Source: Marisa cornuarietis
Lineage: Eukaryota > Mollusca > Gastropoda > Architaenioglossa > Ampullariidae
Direction: 5' to 3'
NCBI GenBank assembly: GCA_004794655.1
Contig: SMMW01000147.1
Span: 928,001-992,000, forward strand
DNA: 64,000 bases
Made by a program: the position numbers and the translations under genes. The notes beneath the pieces were generated by a model. The model was given only the letters and a program-made list of their open reading frames with translations, had not been told where the DNA came from and made no database searches. Position 1 is the stretch's first letter; each line of letters opens with the position of its first letter. Shown piece after piece: positions 1 to 11,651 of this stretch.

Positions 1-2795
1 TAGTATCAACAAAACATTCGAACTGATGTATAAGAAAGAACAATTCGAAGATGAGCTGCATTTTGGGAGTAAAGGACGATCACTGTAGAAAATAACGGTA
101 AAATCACGTCGAAAATCTCACAGAAAGAAGTGTTAGTGATATCAGGAGGATACAAAAAATGTACGGTAAATTAAATAGCAAAAATGGTATCATCACTTGA
201 TTTTAATCTCTGCAAATAATTTTAGGTCACCAGCAAAGTGAATGACGTCAGCAAAAGTAGAAATCCGGTCAATCGATTCAATCAGCTCACACTTCTGTCT
301 GGTAGAGAACATTACATACAATCCAATATAATCCAACTGCAAAAGAGAAGACGAGAGCAAATTGAAGCTGAGGCAAACAGGAACATGAAAATTCAAAAAT
401 TACTGTTATCCAAATTGAAATATGACCACGACACAGAAACAAAACCCAACTGATCCTCTTAGTTTGGTATATGAAAAAAAAAACCGGTAGCAAAATTCGA
501 CTTAAATCTCACCCTGTAACATTTAACTGCATAACTCCACTCCAAACTGCTAACGATACAAAAGTCTGAACGCGATTTATTCCACATTAGGAATTTTTTT
601 TATCCTTTGTCTCTAATGGATTAAGGAAAGACAACAGATGTTTAACCCAGTGGCATTTAAATAAGTTTTACACATAATATTTTAGAATGTTATCAAACGC
701 TTTTAAGCAATCACTGTAAGTTCCCTTTTCGCTAAGCACTAACGCGTCTGTATGACATCGTAGCAGCCTAAGAGAAAAAGTGTTTTCCGTATGTTTCAGT
801 TAATTAAAAGAACAAAACGATTGATTGTGAGATGCATAAAATAGTTTGAATACTGTAGAAAGCATCTTCAATTACCGATTTAATAATATGTAAAACAGCA
901 ATTATCATTCATATATCAGACGTCCTTCCGTTTATTTAAAGATGTATAAGCAGATGGTCACAAGGTTTTCAGATACCACGACGTTATTATATCTAGATTT
1001 TATGGAAGGTTTATGCCTTCATTAATAGAAGAAATTAAAAAAGACAAAAATCTTAATTTTTCCTGTATGAATTATTGCTATAAAATTCCAGCACGTGTTA
1101 AGCGTCTTGTTTATAATGCTCCATTCTGATTGCATGCCAACCTCGATCGCAATCGATCTCCAATTGATTTTCAGTCACGAAATAAGGGCAGTTCACATCC
1201 ATCACAGTTTTTTACTATCAAGTTCTAGCTTCGTACCACCCATACAAGGTAAAGCACTCGAATGTTGTCTACATTCTCTTGCTGCTAAAAGCCAGCGTTT
1301 ATGTCTTTTATTGTTGAATTGTTAAGGTGTTTTGGTTTGTCTGTTGTCGAGGGCTTAGGACATGTCCACAATATACTCTTTTCACTGACTAGGACATTCT
1401 TTTTATATATCTGTTTGTTAGCTGCAGTAGTCACATGATTTACGCGCGACCCCACTTGGTCCCAGAATCGGCCACAGGACCATTAGTCTTTTCCAAGTCA
1501 GCTGGTCTTGTCGCCATTGCTACTGTGAAGGAAGGTGCAATGAGTCTTTGCCTTCTTCTTTACTGATTTCAGACTTGCGTCTGCATTTTTAGTAAGTCAT
1601 CTGTGCAATACTTTTGCATGAGCTCAGAAATCAACACTTTTCAGTGGCTATATAAGGCCTTCCGAGCTCTCACAAAATTCACATACACATACTATCTGCC
1701 AACTAATATACGTAGCAGCCATCGCTAATGTCATCCGCCTCCTTGTCGTTGGTATGTTGTTTTCTTTAGTACAAATGGTCAGCTAGTGATTTTATTTACA
1801 TTTGCTTTTTTAAGCTCTGTGTGCGCGCGCGCGTGTGTGTGTGTTTGCGCGCGCGTGCCCTCATTTACAATTGGTTGTTCTCGAGATACACACATACAAT
1901 GACGATTTAACTTTCTTTCAAAAGTAAATTCGATCTGATGCTTTCCATTTATTTATGAAAAATGTTTTCACAACTTGTTAAAGACATATACATCCAGTTC
2001 AGACATTATAAGCACTCGAAGCTGCCTTTTCGTTTTGAGAGGCTTACAAATTTACGGGGGTTATTCCACAGTATAGTTTCTTTGTCCTCCTGCAAACTGA
2101 CATGGCGTCATTTGCGCCTTTTTAAGTCTCGGGCATTGAAAACTGAGAGAGAGGCATTCCCTAATCAGAAGGGATCACCTCGCGTTTTATTCTGTGTTTG
2201 TTTGCGGGGAATGTCCCAGTCGGTGAATATTGTACTATAGGTCTTTATTTCATTTCGCTTCACATGTTGATGTGTACTTCTGATAGTTGATCCAACAGAA
2301 CGTTTGTATCATGGCATCTTGGCGTCTCCATCTTAAGCTTCACCTCCCTTGAATCTTCTGATTCGTGAATTTTGTGGGGTTTTTTTACAATTCGCCTCAG
2401 GCCACTATCTGGGTGATGTTGATTTAGATACCACGAGTGTTGTTTCTTTAGTGGGTGATTGACCTGCTGGGACGAAAACGTGATTTACATATCTACAGAT
2501 TGATCGAGCAATCGGTCCATTGATCGATCGATTGACTAACCTCGAAAGTTTCCGTTGTTTCACCTGAAGTTAACAGTCGCATGCACCTTCCTAGGTCGTT
2601 TTTAAATAATGTTGAATTTTTGCACTAAATCAGATGGATAATTCGTAACCTTCATTGGTCTTTCCACCTACAATGCTTCTTCTTTCCTCTTTTAGATCTT
2701 CATGTTTAAATGTGTTGTGTTATCCTTGCTGGGATGCATGTTTTGCGCATCACCGTGCAAGGCATAGAGTTTTTCCTTTTTCGTAAGGATTTAAA
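1..2795. other. Non-coding stretch, nothing recognised
   Basis: No protein motif, RNA gene or element boundary is recognisable. All reading frames are short (under about 95 codons) and overlap on both strands, as expected by chance in AT-rich DNA. The one compositional oddity is an alternating purine-pyrimidine tract of GC and GT dinucleotides at 1819-1858. Confidence 0.6.
1819..1858. repeat. Alternating GC/GT dinucleotide tract
   Basis: Runs of GC, then GT, then GC again follow one another for about 40 bp, broken only by one TTT. This is alternating purine-pyrimidine DNA of the kind that can adopt Z-form. No flanking gene is seen, so no function is inferred. Confidence 0.7.
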
Positions 2796-3051
2796 AGCCT
2801 TATTTCCGTCAGTCAGTCGTAGAGGTTCCTGGTGTCCTACGAGTGTGGCAATCTTGTTTCTTACAAAGTCGTTGGTTTTATGTTCTTTATATGAAATCCG
2901 GACCAGCCTCCTCACGCAATTGTTATCGAATACCTGGATTCTCTGATCTCTGCTTTGCTGTTGCCACTGATCATAACTTTGCTCTTTTCAGTGCTGGTCT
3001 CCATTCCTTATGCATTTGAGCTGTCTGTATGTCTTTTGGTGAGGTCTTGCA

Positions 3052-3052
<1 letters not shown>

Positions 3053-3105
<53 letters not shown>
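3053..3105. repeat. (ATT)n tail
   Basis: A T-run followed by about 16 ATT repeats at the 3' end of the nested minus-strand retroelement. The same kind of tail ends the L2/CR1-like copy at 5648-5707 and the repeat at 57611-57628. Confidence 0.9.
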
Positions 3106-3107
<2 letters not shown>

Positions 3108-3332
3108 AGCAGATTTATATAGCGCAATTTTCAACTCCAGAGTCGACTCAATGCGCTGTACAGTGTATGGGGTTAGTTTTAAAATCACTGAAAAATAGCA
3201 GAATTCTTGTAGTAAGATCATCAGATTAGTTTTACAATCACTGAGAAATATCCAGATTCTGCTCAAGAATTTCTGTACTGAACTACTGGAGGCAATCAGC
3301 AGTATGCTAGGATAGTCATAGACTGTGGAGTT
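3106..3332 (-). repeat. 227-bp retroelement 3' repeat, copy 1
   Basis: Nearly identical to 57628-57854: only about three substitutions were seen, near 3264 and 3278-3282. Both copies abut an ATT/ATA microsatellite at their minus-strand 3' end and stop at exactly the same base on the other side (after GTGGAGTT). The terminal GCGCTATATAAAT-type motif marks it as the 3' end of a LINE or of a LINE-dependent SINE. It contains no coding motif. Confidence 0.8.
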
Positions 3333-4369
3333 GTGGAAGCCAGTGAGACACACCTGTCCGCTAGCTGATATAAAGCATGGGTAGTCTTCACACCCCTGTG
3401 TATGACCAGCAGGTCACGGCAAGAACCATAGTCCATGACAAGCATGACTGTCCACAGTTCATGGCGATGGACGAAGCTACAGTAATGTGGGAGAAGTCTC
3501 ATATTGTAACTGCTTGGTTAATACTTCTTTCTATACATAAGAGAACTCGTGATCTAAGTTTTCTAGATCAATCCGCTTAACAGCCACCTACAGTCCTGTT
3601 GTCGAGTGCGGAGCTACATGCAGTGTGGTTGTATCTGTGAGACCTTTGGCTATTCCTGTATATTGCTGATAGACACACGCCACACTGTCAAACTGCACGA
3701 TGACCACTTCTGATGACGATGACTCATTGATGTTGATAGTGACCTTCACCTTTTCTGCCAGTGGTGGGGAGGTTACTTGCTGGTTGAGAATCAGACAACT
3801 GAGATTCGGAATAAGCACAATGCGTGGTTACTGATTTTTCTGACATACCCTTTGTCTGTCTTTAGCCTCTTGTCACTCTTGAGTCTATGAACTTTACCAG
3901 CTACTTGTTTTAGCAAGTCGTATGCTCCGGGACCCGTGCTGGCTCTCAACGGCCGTGAGTTCAGATCAACGGGAAATCCGAAAGTCAAAGAAGGAAACAA
4001 AAGTCAAACAGTCCTGCACAGCAGCGACGCAGTGAAGAAAGTACCGACTTACACAATGGGCACTAAAAACACAACAAACTAAGAAAAATAGAAAAATTGC
4101 GGAGAGCCGCCTCCCTCAATCTATTTTTTTGTTAGTGCCTGCTAACAGATCTATGTCGTCTGCAAAGCGTAATTTGCAGATCGGTTTCCCACCAATTGAA
4201 AGGGAAGTATGATGGTCGTGAAGAGCTTCAAGCATGATGTTCTCCAAGAAGATATTAAACAGCACCGGGGACAGGGGACATCCTTGACGTACTCCTATTG
4301 TGGTGCGAAAGTAAGCTTCTATTTGGTTCTGCAGCCTCATTTAATGAGATGCGATTTATAAACATTCGA

Positions 4370-4488
<119 letters not shown>

Positions 4489-4589
4489 TTGTGCAATTTT
4501 TATTAATTAGTGCTAGCTAAAGTTGTATGCTAAGCCGCCTGAGCCTACACTATATATACCTAACCTATATCATTAAGGCTTCTCTGATG

Positions 4590-5647
4590 TCTGGGCACTT
4601 TCCACTCGAGTTCATGTCAGCTATCTTTAGATCATAACTGCTTAAGCAATTACAGACCAGTTTTAAAATCGTTCTTTCCCAGCCTGTTGTACACGTGGAA
4701 CAAAATCATCTTCTTAATCCCTTCCAGTCGGCATATAGAAGAGGCCATGGTACTGAATCGGCACTTCAGTGCTGGCGATGATAAAGTGTCATCTCTGGCG
4801 TTATCATAAGTCAGCAGCATATGATACTGTAGATCATCCTTCTCTCCCTCAGTCTGTCTATAAACAACTCAACTATTCCTTTCTCCACCTCTGCTCGCAG
4901 CTTGGCTGTCATTCTCGATCAGTTTGACTTTTCGTGAGCATATTTCTCATGTCTGCAGAATTGCTTACGTGAACTTTGTAGGATCAGTACCATTCGTCAT
5001 TATCTCACCACTGATGCAACTAAAACTCTAATCTGTGCCTTTGTGCTGTCGAGGATGAACTATTGTAATTCTCGTATAGCTAGAATTCCCAAGTATCTTT
5101 CTGACAGACTTCAAAGGATCCAGAATGACTCTGTTCGCCTCATCTGCAGACCATCTAGATGTGATCATATATCACCTGTCATACGCTCTCTTCACTGGCT
5201 GCTAGTCATGGATCGTATAGCCTACAAATTTTCTACTTTGACTTTCACTGTCGTTTCTGGCATTGGTCCTCTGTATCTCTCCGAACTCACTCCCACCCGC
5301 ACGACCTCTTCGCTCATCTTCTGACACCGAGTCCCACCAGCTAAGACAAAGACGTATAGACAGAGGTCTTTCTACTACCAAGCCCCATCAAATTGGAATG
5401 GATTACACGTCAGCCTTCGTCACTCTGATTCTTTAGCCTAAACTAAAGATGCATCTTTTCTGAACTACGACTTAACTGAGACCCTCTCCTGACGATAAGC
5501 TTGTATGACGCCTGTCTGTAATCAACTTTGTATATGAGTAGTGTATGTTGTAGAAGTGAACGTGTTATTTAGTTGTTAATGACTTGTTCTATGAATTATT
5601 TATGTAAAGCGTTGTGAGCAAATCTTTGGAAAGGCGCTATATAAATC

Positions 5648-5707
<60 letters not shown>
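4590..5707 (+). mobile_element. Decayed L2/CR1-like LINE, 3' portion
   Basis: Plus-strand remnant of a non-LTR retrotransposon. Near 4640-4760 a frame-shifted translation shows an NYRPV-type start of the RT and the SAYRRGHGTES block. The catalytic middle of the RT is missing. From 4890 to 5324 the C-terminal region is readable, with LAVILDQ, the MNYCNS block and PKYLSDRLQRIQNDSVRLI followed by SLHWLLVMDRIAYK, all hallmarks of the L2/CR1 group. The non-coding 3' end carries AAAGCG and GGCGCTATATAAAT motifs and runs into an (ATT)n tail (5648-5707). Frameshifts and stops make it a dead copy. The 5' limit is approximate. Confidence 0.8.
5648..5707. repeat. (ATT)n tail of the LINE
   Basis: About 19 ATT units immediately after the GCGCTATATAAAT-type 3' terminus, which is the usual microsatellite tail of this LINE group. 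Confidence 0.9.
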
Positions 5708-5709
<2 letters not shown>

Positions 5710-5924
5710 CCAATGTCCGATCATGATTACAAATGGCCTTGGTCTGTTCGTCCAGCCTCTTAAACAGTGGTTGCTGATGTAAACATTAATACCCATCATT
5801 CATCATGAAGCCCACGCCATGTACGCCCAGTGAGCTCAAACTTCAGAACGTCAGAGAGCGGAAACACAAGTCTAATCCCTCCTTAACCCACCCATAACAG
5901 CGTATCAGTATAGGAGAGCGAGGT

Positions 5925-6036
5925 AAGGAGAAAGAAATGGAAAAAGAGACAAACAGAAAGAGAAAAGCAAAGAGAGAGAGAGAGAGATTGAGACAGAGAG
6001 AGGAGAAACAGAAATACAAGGAGAGAGAGAAAGTAC
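5925..6036. repeat. GA-rich low-complexity block
   Basis: Imperfect GA/GAA repeats, including an uninterrupted (GA)n run near 5972-5986. Purines dominate the plus strand throughout. Confidence 0.75.
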
Positions 6037-6852
6037 TATGAAAGTAAGCCAGAAATGTCCAAGATCTGTTTATGTTTTAATTTGATAGCGTTTCGCTCAG
6101 TACCAGGCGATGCACTCCAGTGGAAAAAGTGCGATAAGTGGTACTTTACTCACCCTATTACCTACCTACACTTACCAGTTATTCTCCATGGAATTATAGT
6201 ACATAGTTAGCTCTATAGCGCGGGGTTGGTTCTGGTTATACCTGGCAAATACCGCGTGGGGGTGGGTACGACTTGGCCAGGTGATCATGAGTCTTGTTTA
6301 CTTCTTGCTTTCTTTGTCAACCTTTGCTTTATCGGAGCATGCAACCCTTTCTTTTTGTTGTTCTTACAGTGAATAGATAATTAAATAAACGCAACAATTG
6401 TGAACTTTTGGTAATGTGAGACTGTAAGTGACGGCAACCTTTTAATTAAACACATGCGTTAAGAAAGTGTTGACAAAGCTTGTCACATACTGATAACTAT
6501 TAGTACCAGATCTGACCATTCCGAAAGATGTATTTAGAATTCTTCTCATATTTCAGCCAAAATTGAAATGAATCTTTCTCAAGATAACTTCTAATTGATC
6601 ACGACAGGCAATCAAAGTGTTAAAGCAAATTACAAGCTTTACCATCCGATCAAGGCTTTTTTTGTTTGTCACCTTTGTTCTCGAATCTCAAAGCGGTGAC
6701 GGGTTTGATAAATCGAAAATCAGAATTAAAGACTGTTCCTGGAAACCTAAAACTGTAATGAAGAGAATGTGAATAACAACTTTTTCGCCTTTTACCGACA
6801 TAAACATTCCGGCTAGAAAACAAAGGGAACATAGCTGGTGATATCAGAGACC

Positions 6853-7305
6853 TTATAGTGGGCTTGAACCACGACATCCCTGCCTCACCAAGAAGATGGT
6901 GACCCCATAAGATGCAGGTAGTGTAGCCGTGGAGGTGAAATGTAAATGAGACGTGTCATAGCTGTTAGAATTCGCTTGATAAATCGTTTGCATCAGAGTA
7001 CTCCGTTCTGCCCCATCTGATAGTAAGCCGAGCAGGCGAGTGAAGAACAGTTCTAAATGTATTGAGAAAATTTCTTGCATTGCACTCGGTGGGTTGACGG
7101 TAATGTTTATCTGTGCGCCATGCTTGAGAGCTGTGACACAGCGCATTACACGCGCTTCTTCCCTCGTCCCTCGGGTAGCCATCAGTAAAACTTCTGCCAC
7201 CGTTTTGTCTGATGAATCGCCATGGACCGCGACAACATTGGTTGCTTTTCTGATCAAGCCATCGTTTGCTGAATTTTTTTGGTGTGCAACACTTGTAATT
7301 GACAT
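6853..7305 (-). CDS. Unrecognised 150-codon frame, possible exon or chance ORF
   Basis: A minus-strand ATG-to-stop frame of 150 codons with balanced composition and no low-complexity sequence, which sets it apart from most frames here. I recognise no domain, signal peptide or membrane segment. A 95-codon plus-strand frame overlaps it, so at most one is real. No convincing splice sites or partner exons were found nearby. It may be a fragment of a host gene, an old element or chance. Confidence 0.2.
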   Translation of the reverse strand: MSITSVAHQKNSANDGLIRKATNVVAVHGDSSDKTVAEVLLMATRGTREEARVMRCVTALKHGAQINITVNPPSAMQEIFSIHLELFFTRLLGLLSDGAERSTLMQTIYQANSNSYDTSHLHFTSTATLPASYGVTIFLVRQGCRGSSPL

Positions 7306-8529
7306 GCCTGCATGGTTTTTATGTTAGAAATCATATTTTATTACTGTTTTGAGAGGGAAGCGCGTAAAGATACGCATCTACGTACGCAAAATGCACGTAA
7401 ACTCAAACTAATAAAACAGTATCAATGACGAAATGTGTGTGATAGCTCTTAGTATTCTTAAAGATATTGCATTATCAGAACAAACTGTAGGCGACGGATC
7501 TCAATACATCAAACTGTACGCTGGTAGGCGTTCACACCACACATTATTACATACAGTTACATTATTTAACGTGTTGATTTGTGTTTGTCGTCTGAATCAT
7601 TAACATTAATTATTAATTTGGAGTTTGCTGCGTGATTATGTCCATTACCCAGGTGACACATCAGAGCTTTTCTGGTGTCAGCAAACATTAATTATGGCAG
7701 CAGGTGTTAGTAGTCTGGTTACCAATATCACACACATTGACTGTGGAGGCTACACGTTGTGTGCCTCTCGGTTGTGATCATGTGTCTCTATTCACTGCCT
7801 TGTGTTTTTTTGCTTCCCGCTGACAAAATATTACACAAAATACCCGGGGTCTTTATCGAGTAATTGCAGAGATCAAAGGAACGGCACAGTGTGAAGTATG
7901 TATATAAGTAAGATTATAAGATGATCGCACACGTCATCAAACATTACGACTGACACACAGGGCAAGGTGCATTGCACTACTCTATTCCTAACGGATTTTT
8001 TTTTTTTTTGCTTCGAACAATTGGACTCCGAGCGAGCGAAATGCAAAATCTGCCAGGCCTAAATTCAATTGAATTTTACTCCAGTGGGACGATCGTCGGA
8101 TACTAGGAGCAACAATTTCCAACGAGGGCGTTACAGACACCTTTGTGATGTTTTTCTACCTCTCTCATCACCATCGTCATCCTCCACCCACGGGCAGTAG
8201 ATTTATTTGCTTCCAATCCTGTGGATGATGTCCCGCCAAGGTAAACGGCGTTGGTATTTGATAGAAAAGATTGGATAAAGGGAGATGACGAGTAGCACGG
8301 CCGCTGTAGACAGTCGCTCCCAGGATTCTGGGCGAAAGAGTTGTCACGTGATTCTGCCGCTGGGTGTCGCTACCGTAAACTGGTGAGAACAATTGCGCTT
8401 GGGGAATGATGTTTTGTAAAAGGGTTTTAAAAGCTGAAAAAAGGAACTCGGTGTGAAGTTACCTGCAAGCCTAGACACACCAGCAGTAAGGTTTATGTAA
8501 AAAAGGAAGCATATTCCCTCTCTTCCTCT

Positions 8530-8532
<3 letters not shown>

Positions 8533-8611
<79 letters not shown>
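8533..8611. repeat. (CA)n microsatellite
   Basis: About 39 CA units, essentially perfect. Val-Cys frames across it on the minus strand are artefacts. Confidence 0.97.
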
Positions 8612-8613
<2 letters not shown>

Positions 8614-9919
8614 TACACTCGTAGCGTGCACACTCTTTCCAACATGAAGCCATGCACACACTTGGAAGATTGCTCATTAAAATAATACTAATGTAGATTA
8701 CATTTTTTGATACATCAAACATTTGCGTAGGTATTAGCAAAAAATAGCGTTTCTAAATGACAAAAATCTATTTAAAAAATCAACAATATAATGTGTGTAA
8801 GATGCATACACAAATAAAAGCTTTTTGGATAGTGTGAGAAGTCATATAATTAGCAAAGATACCCTTCCCTCCTGTCACTCAATTTTTTTAAGGAAATGAA
8901 TAAATGTATTACTAAGAAATTTTCAAATAGGGATATCTAATTCAGTCCTATTGAACACTGATTTAGGGTACATGCGTGCGTGGTGCGTGTGTGTGTGTGT
9001 GCGTGTGTGTGTGTGTGAGTGAGAGAGAGAGAGAGAGCAAACCCCTGTGTACCTTTAACTAAAATAGTTTGTTTGTGCATTGAGAACTAACTTGTTTTCT
9101 TTTGTATATTTCCAAAGAATAGTCTTCTTATACGCTGAAACCAATATTTTATATAGTTTTTTGCTATTGTTGACAAACAGAGTTGCAAAAGATGCATTGT
9201 AGATGCATGCAATCGATACATACTACTAGAATCTAACTTGTAAAAAAAAATCTACTCAATGCTATCATTTGATGGCATTTTGATATCTGTTCCCCTGTTA
9301 TTGAGGCATTTATTTTTATAGTAAGCCAGATGTTCCACCCTCACAAAACATTATATCTACCAGTTTTACTACATGTAGTTTACTGAAACTATTTTTTTGT
9401 TATTCTGTGCCAATGCAGTGCAACTCACTGCTCATTTTTTCTGTATATGCAAACATTACACAAACAACAGACAGACAGCCCGACAGAAAAACAGTTATTT
9501 CCTATTGCTTTGCTGATAACATTTTGGGGAACACAAAGAAATGAATAGACTGCTTCAATATAATGAATATATTCCGGAATTGTGGATTAGAGGGAAATGG
9601 GTCATTTAATCTTCTAGAACTCGGATGAACCCGCTTAGACAAACTTAAAAGTATATAGATAATTATGAAAGGACGTGCACCAATAAAACATAAAAATAAC
9701 AAGCTGCAAAACTCCTAAACGTTTGTAGATAAATGCATGTCAGCGCAAATGCACAAATAATCTTGTGCATTACATGTAAGAGTTCATGTCTGAAGAAAAG
9801 AATAGAACGATGAGCGATTTTTCCTCACCGCTTCCTTATGCTTCTCTTTCTTCCTTGTGCCTTTCAAGCATTCACTATTAGTCCTCCGTTTGGCCACCAA
9901 TGGTCTATCTGTATGTATC
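8612..9919. other. Non-coding stretch with compound GT/GA repeat
   Basis: No gene recognised. A compound microsatellite at about 8980-9037 passes from GT with GC interruptions into a GA run. The rest is AT-rich with short frames only. Confidence 0.55.
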
Positions 9920-9997
9920 CACTCACTCACTCACTCACTCACTCACTCACTCACTCACTCACTCACTCACTCACTCACTCACTCACTCACTCACTCC
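9920..9997. repeat. (ACTC)n tetranucleotide microsatellite
   Basis: About 19 units of ACTC. Because four and three are co-prime it is open in several frames, so the apparent 207-codon plus-strand frame across it (a Thr-His-Ser-Leu repeat) is not taken as a gene. Confidence 0.95.
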
Positions 9998-10438
9998 GCA
10001 GCCTTACACAGACAGTTCTTTTGTTTTTTAAGAGTGGTTTTCTAAGCTACAGACACGATTGGCGCTGTAACAGGATTAGCAAGCACTACACAAGGGATCA
10101 AAGACAGCTTCAGGGAACCTTAGCCACAGGTTTCACACGGTCAGTCAAGTCGGCCTGCACGGCCTCACAGCTCGGTTTTCTTGGTTCCCCTGAGACTCCG
10201 ACAATTTTCCACGATCCTCGCGATGCTGTGTCTAGAGGCACCTCTAAGTGGTACCAGCGTCAAGTCAGACATCTAATCAAATCCGTTACAAGAATGTTTT
10301 TCTTTCTCCTTGCATTTCGTTTCTTCCATTTAGAACACGTCAAATTATGTGTTTGTATTGACAGGTCGGTTGTTTATCAAGTTTATCAAGATGCTTGTTT
10401 GTTGGAATACATTTTCCTTATACGGATAAACAAAATGA

Positions 10439-10585
10439 AAAAAAAAACTAAAAGAAGGTAGCTAGCAAAGAAAGAAAGAAAAAAAGACAGAAAGAAAGAA
10501 CAAAAGAAAGAAAGAAAAACGAAAGAATGAAAGAAAGAAAGAACGAAAGAAATAAACAAACAAACAAAAAAAAAGGAAAATGTAA
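10439..10585. repeat. (AAAG)n-like polypurine tract
   Basis: An imperfect AAAG/AAAC repeat of about 145 bp in which nearly all plus-strand bases are purines. Short Lys-rich or Phe/Leu-rich frames across and beyond it are compositional. Confidence 0.85.
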
Positions 10586-11297
10586 GGAAAAGATAAAAGC
10601 TCTTGTCCAAAAAATACTGACCCCACTTGAAACAGACCTAACGCAAAAAAAACTGAGTGCGTTTAAAAGACATCTTGAAAAACTGAACACACTTGGAACT
10701 GACAACACGGAAAATCGAAAAAGTAGAGAGCAAGTAGAAAAACTCCAATATTTATCAAGCCGGTAGAGAGGCTAACTGCACACACGCTGGTAGACTGTAA
10801 ACTTGCTAAGGTCGCCTACATGATACCCAAGTCATCCATGCAAAAAGCTGCTGTGTCTAAGATTTGGTTTTGTCTGTTTGCTGCATCACACATTTCATCA
10901 AAGATAAAGCGCTTTCCCTTACACAGACTGTTAAGGTTGGATATATATACAATTTTTTTGCATACACAACTTTTTTAATCCACGGGAAATTATAGACCAG
11001 ATTTACAGTTGCTTGTGTGATGCCAATAAAAAGCTGAGTTGAATAAATGTCAAGTACAGTGAATATACTTGGTAGCTTCAATTGTCACAAACATCATGCT
11101 CTCTATGAGTGTGAATATGCGCTATAAAAAACTTCATTTATTATTCCCTGATCAAGTGTATGGCACGCGGACTAAACGAGCTGCGGTAAATTTGTTCTGC
11201 ACACTGTCATCGCTTACCTGCGCCACACCTGCACCGTACGTGCGCCAAACCTGCGGCCAAACCGCGAAAGTAAGAACTCACAGCAAGTGATAAGAGA
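10586..11297. other. Non-coding stretch, nothing recognised
   Basis: Only short frames under about 80 codons and no motif or repeat boundary was seen between the polypurine tract and the left LTR at 11298. Confidence 0.5.
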
Positions 11298-11482
11298 TGT
11301 AATAGTAAGCGTCTTTATTCTGCTTTGGCTTCCATCCTCTGTAGTTTCTCTCATTCAACCGTCGCCTGCTGCGTCATACATTCTACGTCATTCTTACTAC
11401 ATCATACATCCTACGTCATACATCCGTGATGTCAATCTCTTTGCGCTCAGCTTAACTCTACCTTTGACCTACTATGGCTACA
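11298..11482 (-). repeat. LTR (3' LTR of the TRIM-like element)
   Basis: 185 bp, TG...CA ends. It contains the complement of AATAAA at about 11313-11319 and a cluster of TACGTCA-like half-sites at about 11372-11430. It differs from the partner LTR at roughly eight or nine sites. Confidence 0.85.
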
Positions 11483-11651
11483 TCTTTCTTTTTTTTTATC
11501 AAAAACATTAATATAACCTAACATGAGTAATTATAATCAACAACCAATAATTCAATGTCAAATGCAAAACGTTCTGTCAAGATTGCAACATGTCTACACT
11601 TTACTGTTACAAGTGTAACTGCTGTTTAAAATCATCCCACTTCTGACACCA

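Larger units (their letters stand above)
3053..4122 (-). mobile_element. Nested retroelement insertion with (ATT)n tail
   Basis: This segment splits the RTE-like copy: LINE sequence stops at about 3052 and resumes at about 4123. Both edges lie in T-runs (ATTTTTTTT and ATTTTTTT), which could be a target-site duplication. On the minus strand the segment ends with a motif reading GCGCTATATAAAT followed by (ATT)n. That is the 3'-tail architecture of L2/CR1-type LINEs and of SINEs that use them, so orientation is minus. The last 227 bp before the tail recur at 57628-57854. The upstream part (about 3333-4120) has short frames, for example 76 codons at 3588-3818, but no recognised motif. It could be a 5'-truncated LINE 3' region or a chimeric insertion. 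Confidence 0.65.
2796..4342 (-). mobile_element. RTE-like LINE copy, internally deleted and interrupted
   Basis: This minus-strand non-LTR retrotransposon copy is of the same family as the elements at 27260 and 37982. The flanks 2796-2805 and 4333-4342 are a 10-bp target-site duplication with one mismatch (AGCCTTATTT and AGCCTCATTT). The 3' end (2806-2819) carries the same (CAGT)n-type tail as the relatives. Coding pieces include the RT motif B region with GVRQGCPLSP and the catalytic box FADD (4116-4330) and a C-terminal segment with ISYKEHKTNDFVRNK (2820-2925). Compared with the intact relative, about 267 bp is missing next to the 3' tail (join near 2820) and about 254 bp near 2945. A foreign segment is inserted at about 3053-4122. 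The copy is 5'-truncated at 4332 and cannot be functional. Confidence 0.85.
5708..8532. other. Non-coding stretch with a GA-rich block
   Basis: No recognised gene. A strongly purine-biased GA-rich block occupies about 5925-6036. One 150-codon minus-strand frame (6853-7305) is listed separately as a weak candidate. The remainder has only short chance frames. Confidence 0.55.

Noticed and set aside
8344..8740. Minus-strand frames of 89-105 codons with long Val-Cys runs
   Set aside because: Translation of the (CA)n tract. The same artefact occurs at 14674-14871, 25277-25477, 35999-36199, 44222-44599 and 47412-47759.
9838..10461. 207-codon plus-strand frame
   Set aside because: Its length depends on the (ACTC)n tract (Thr-His-Ser-Leu repeat). 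No domain lies on either side.
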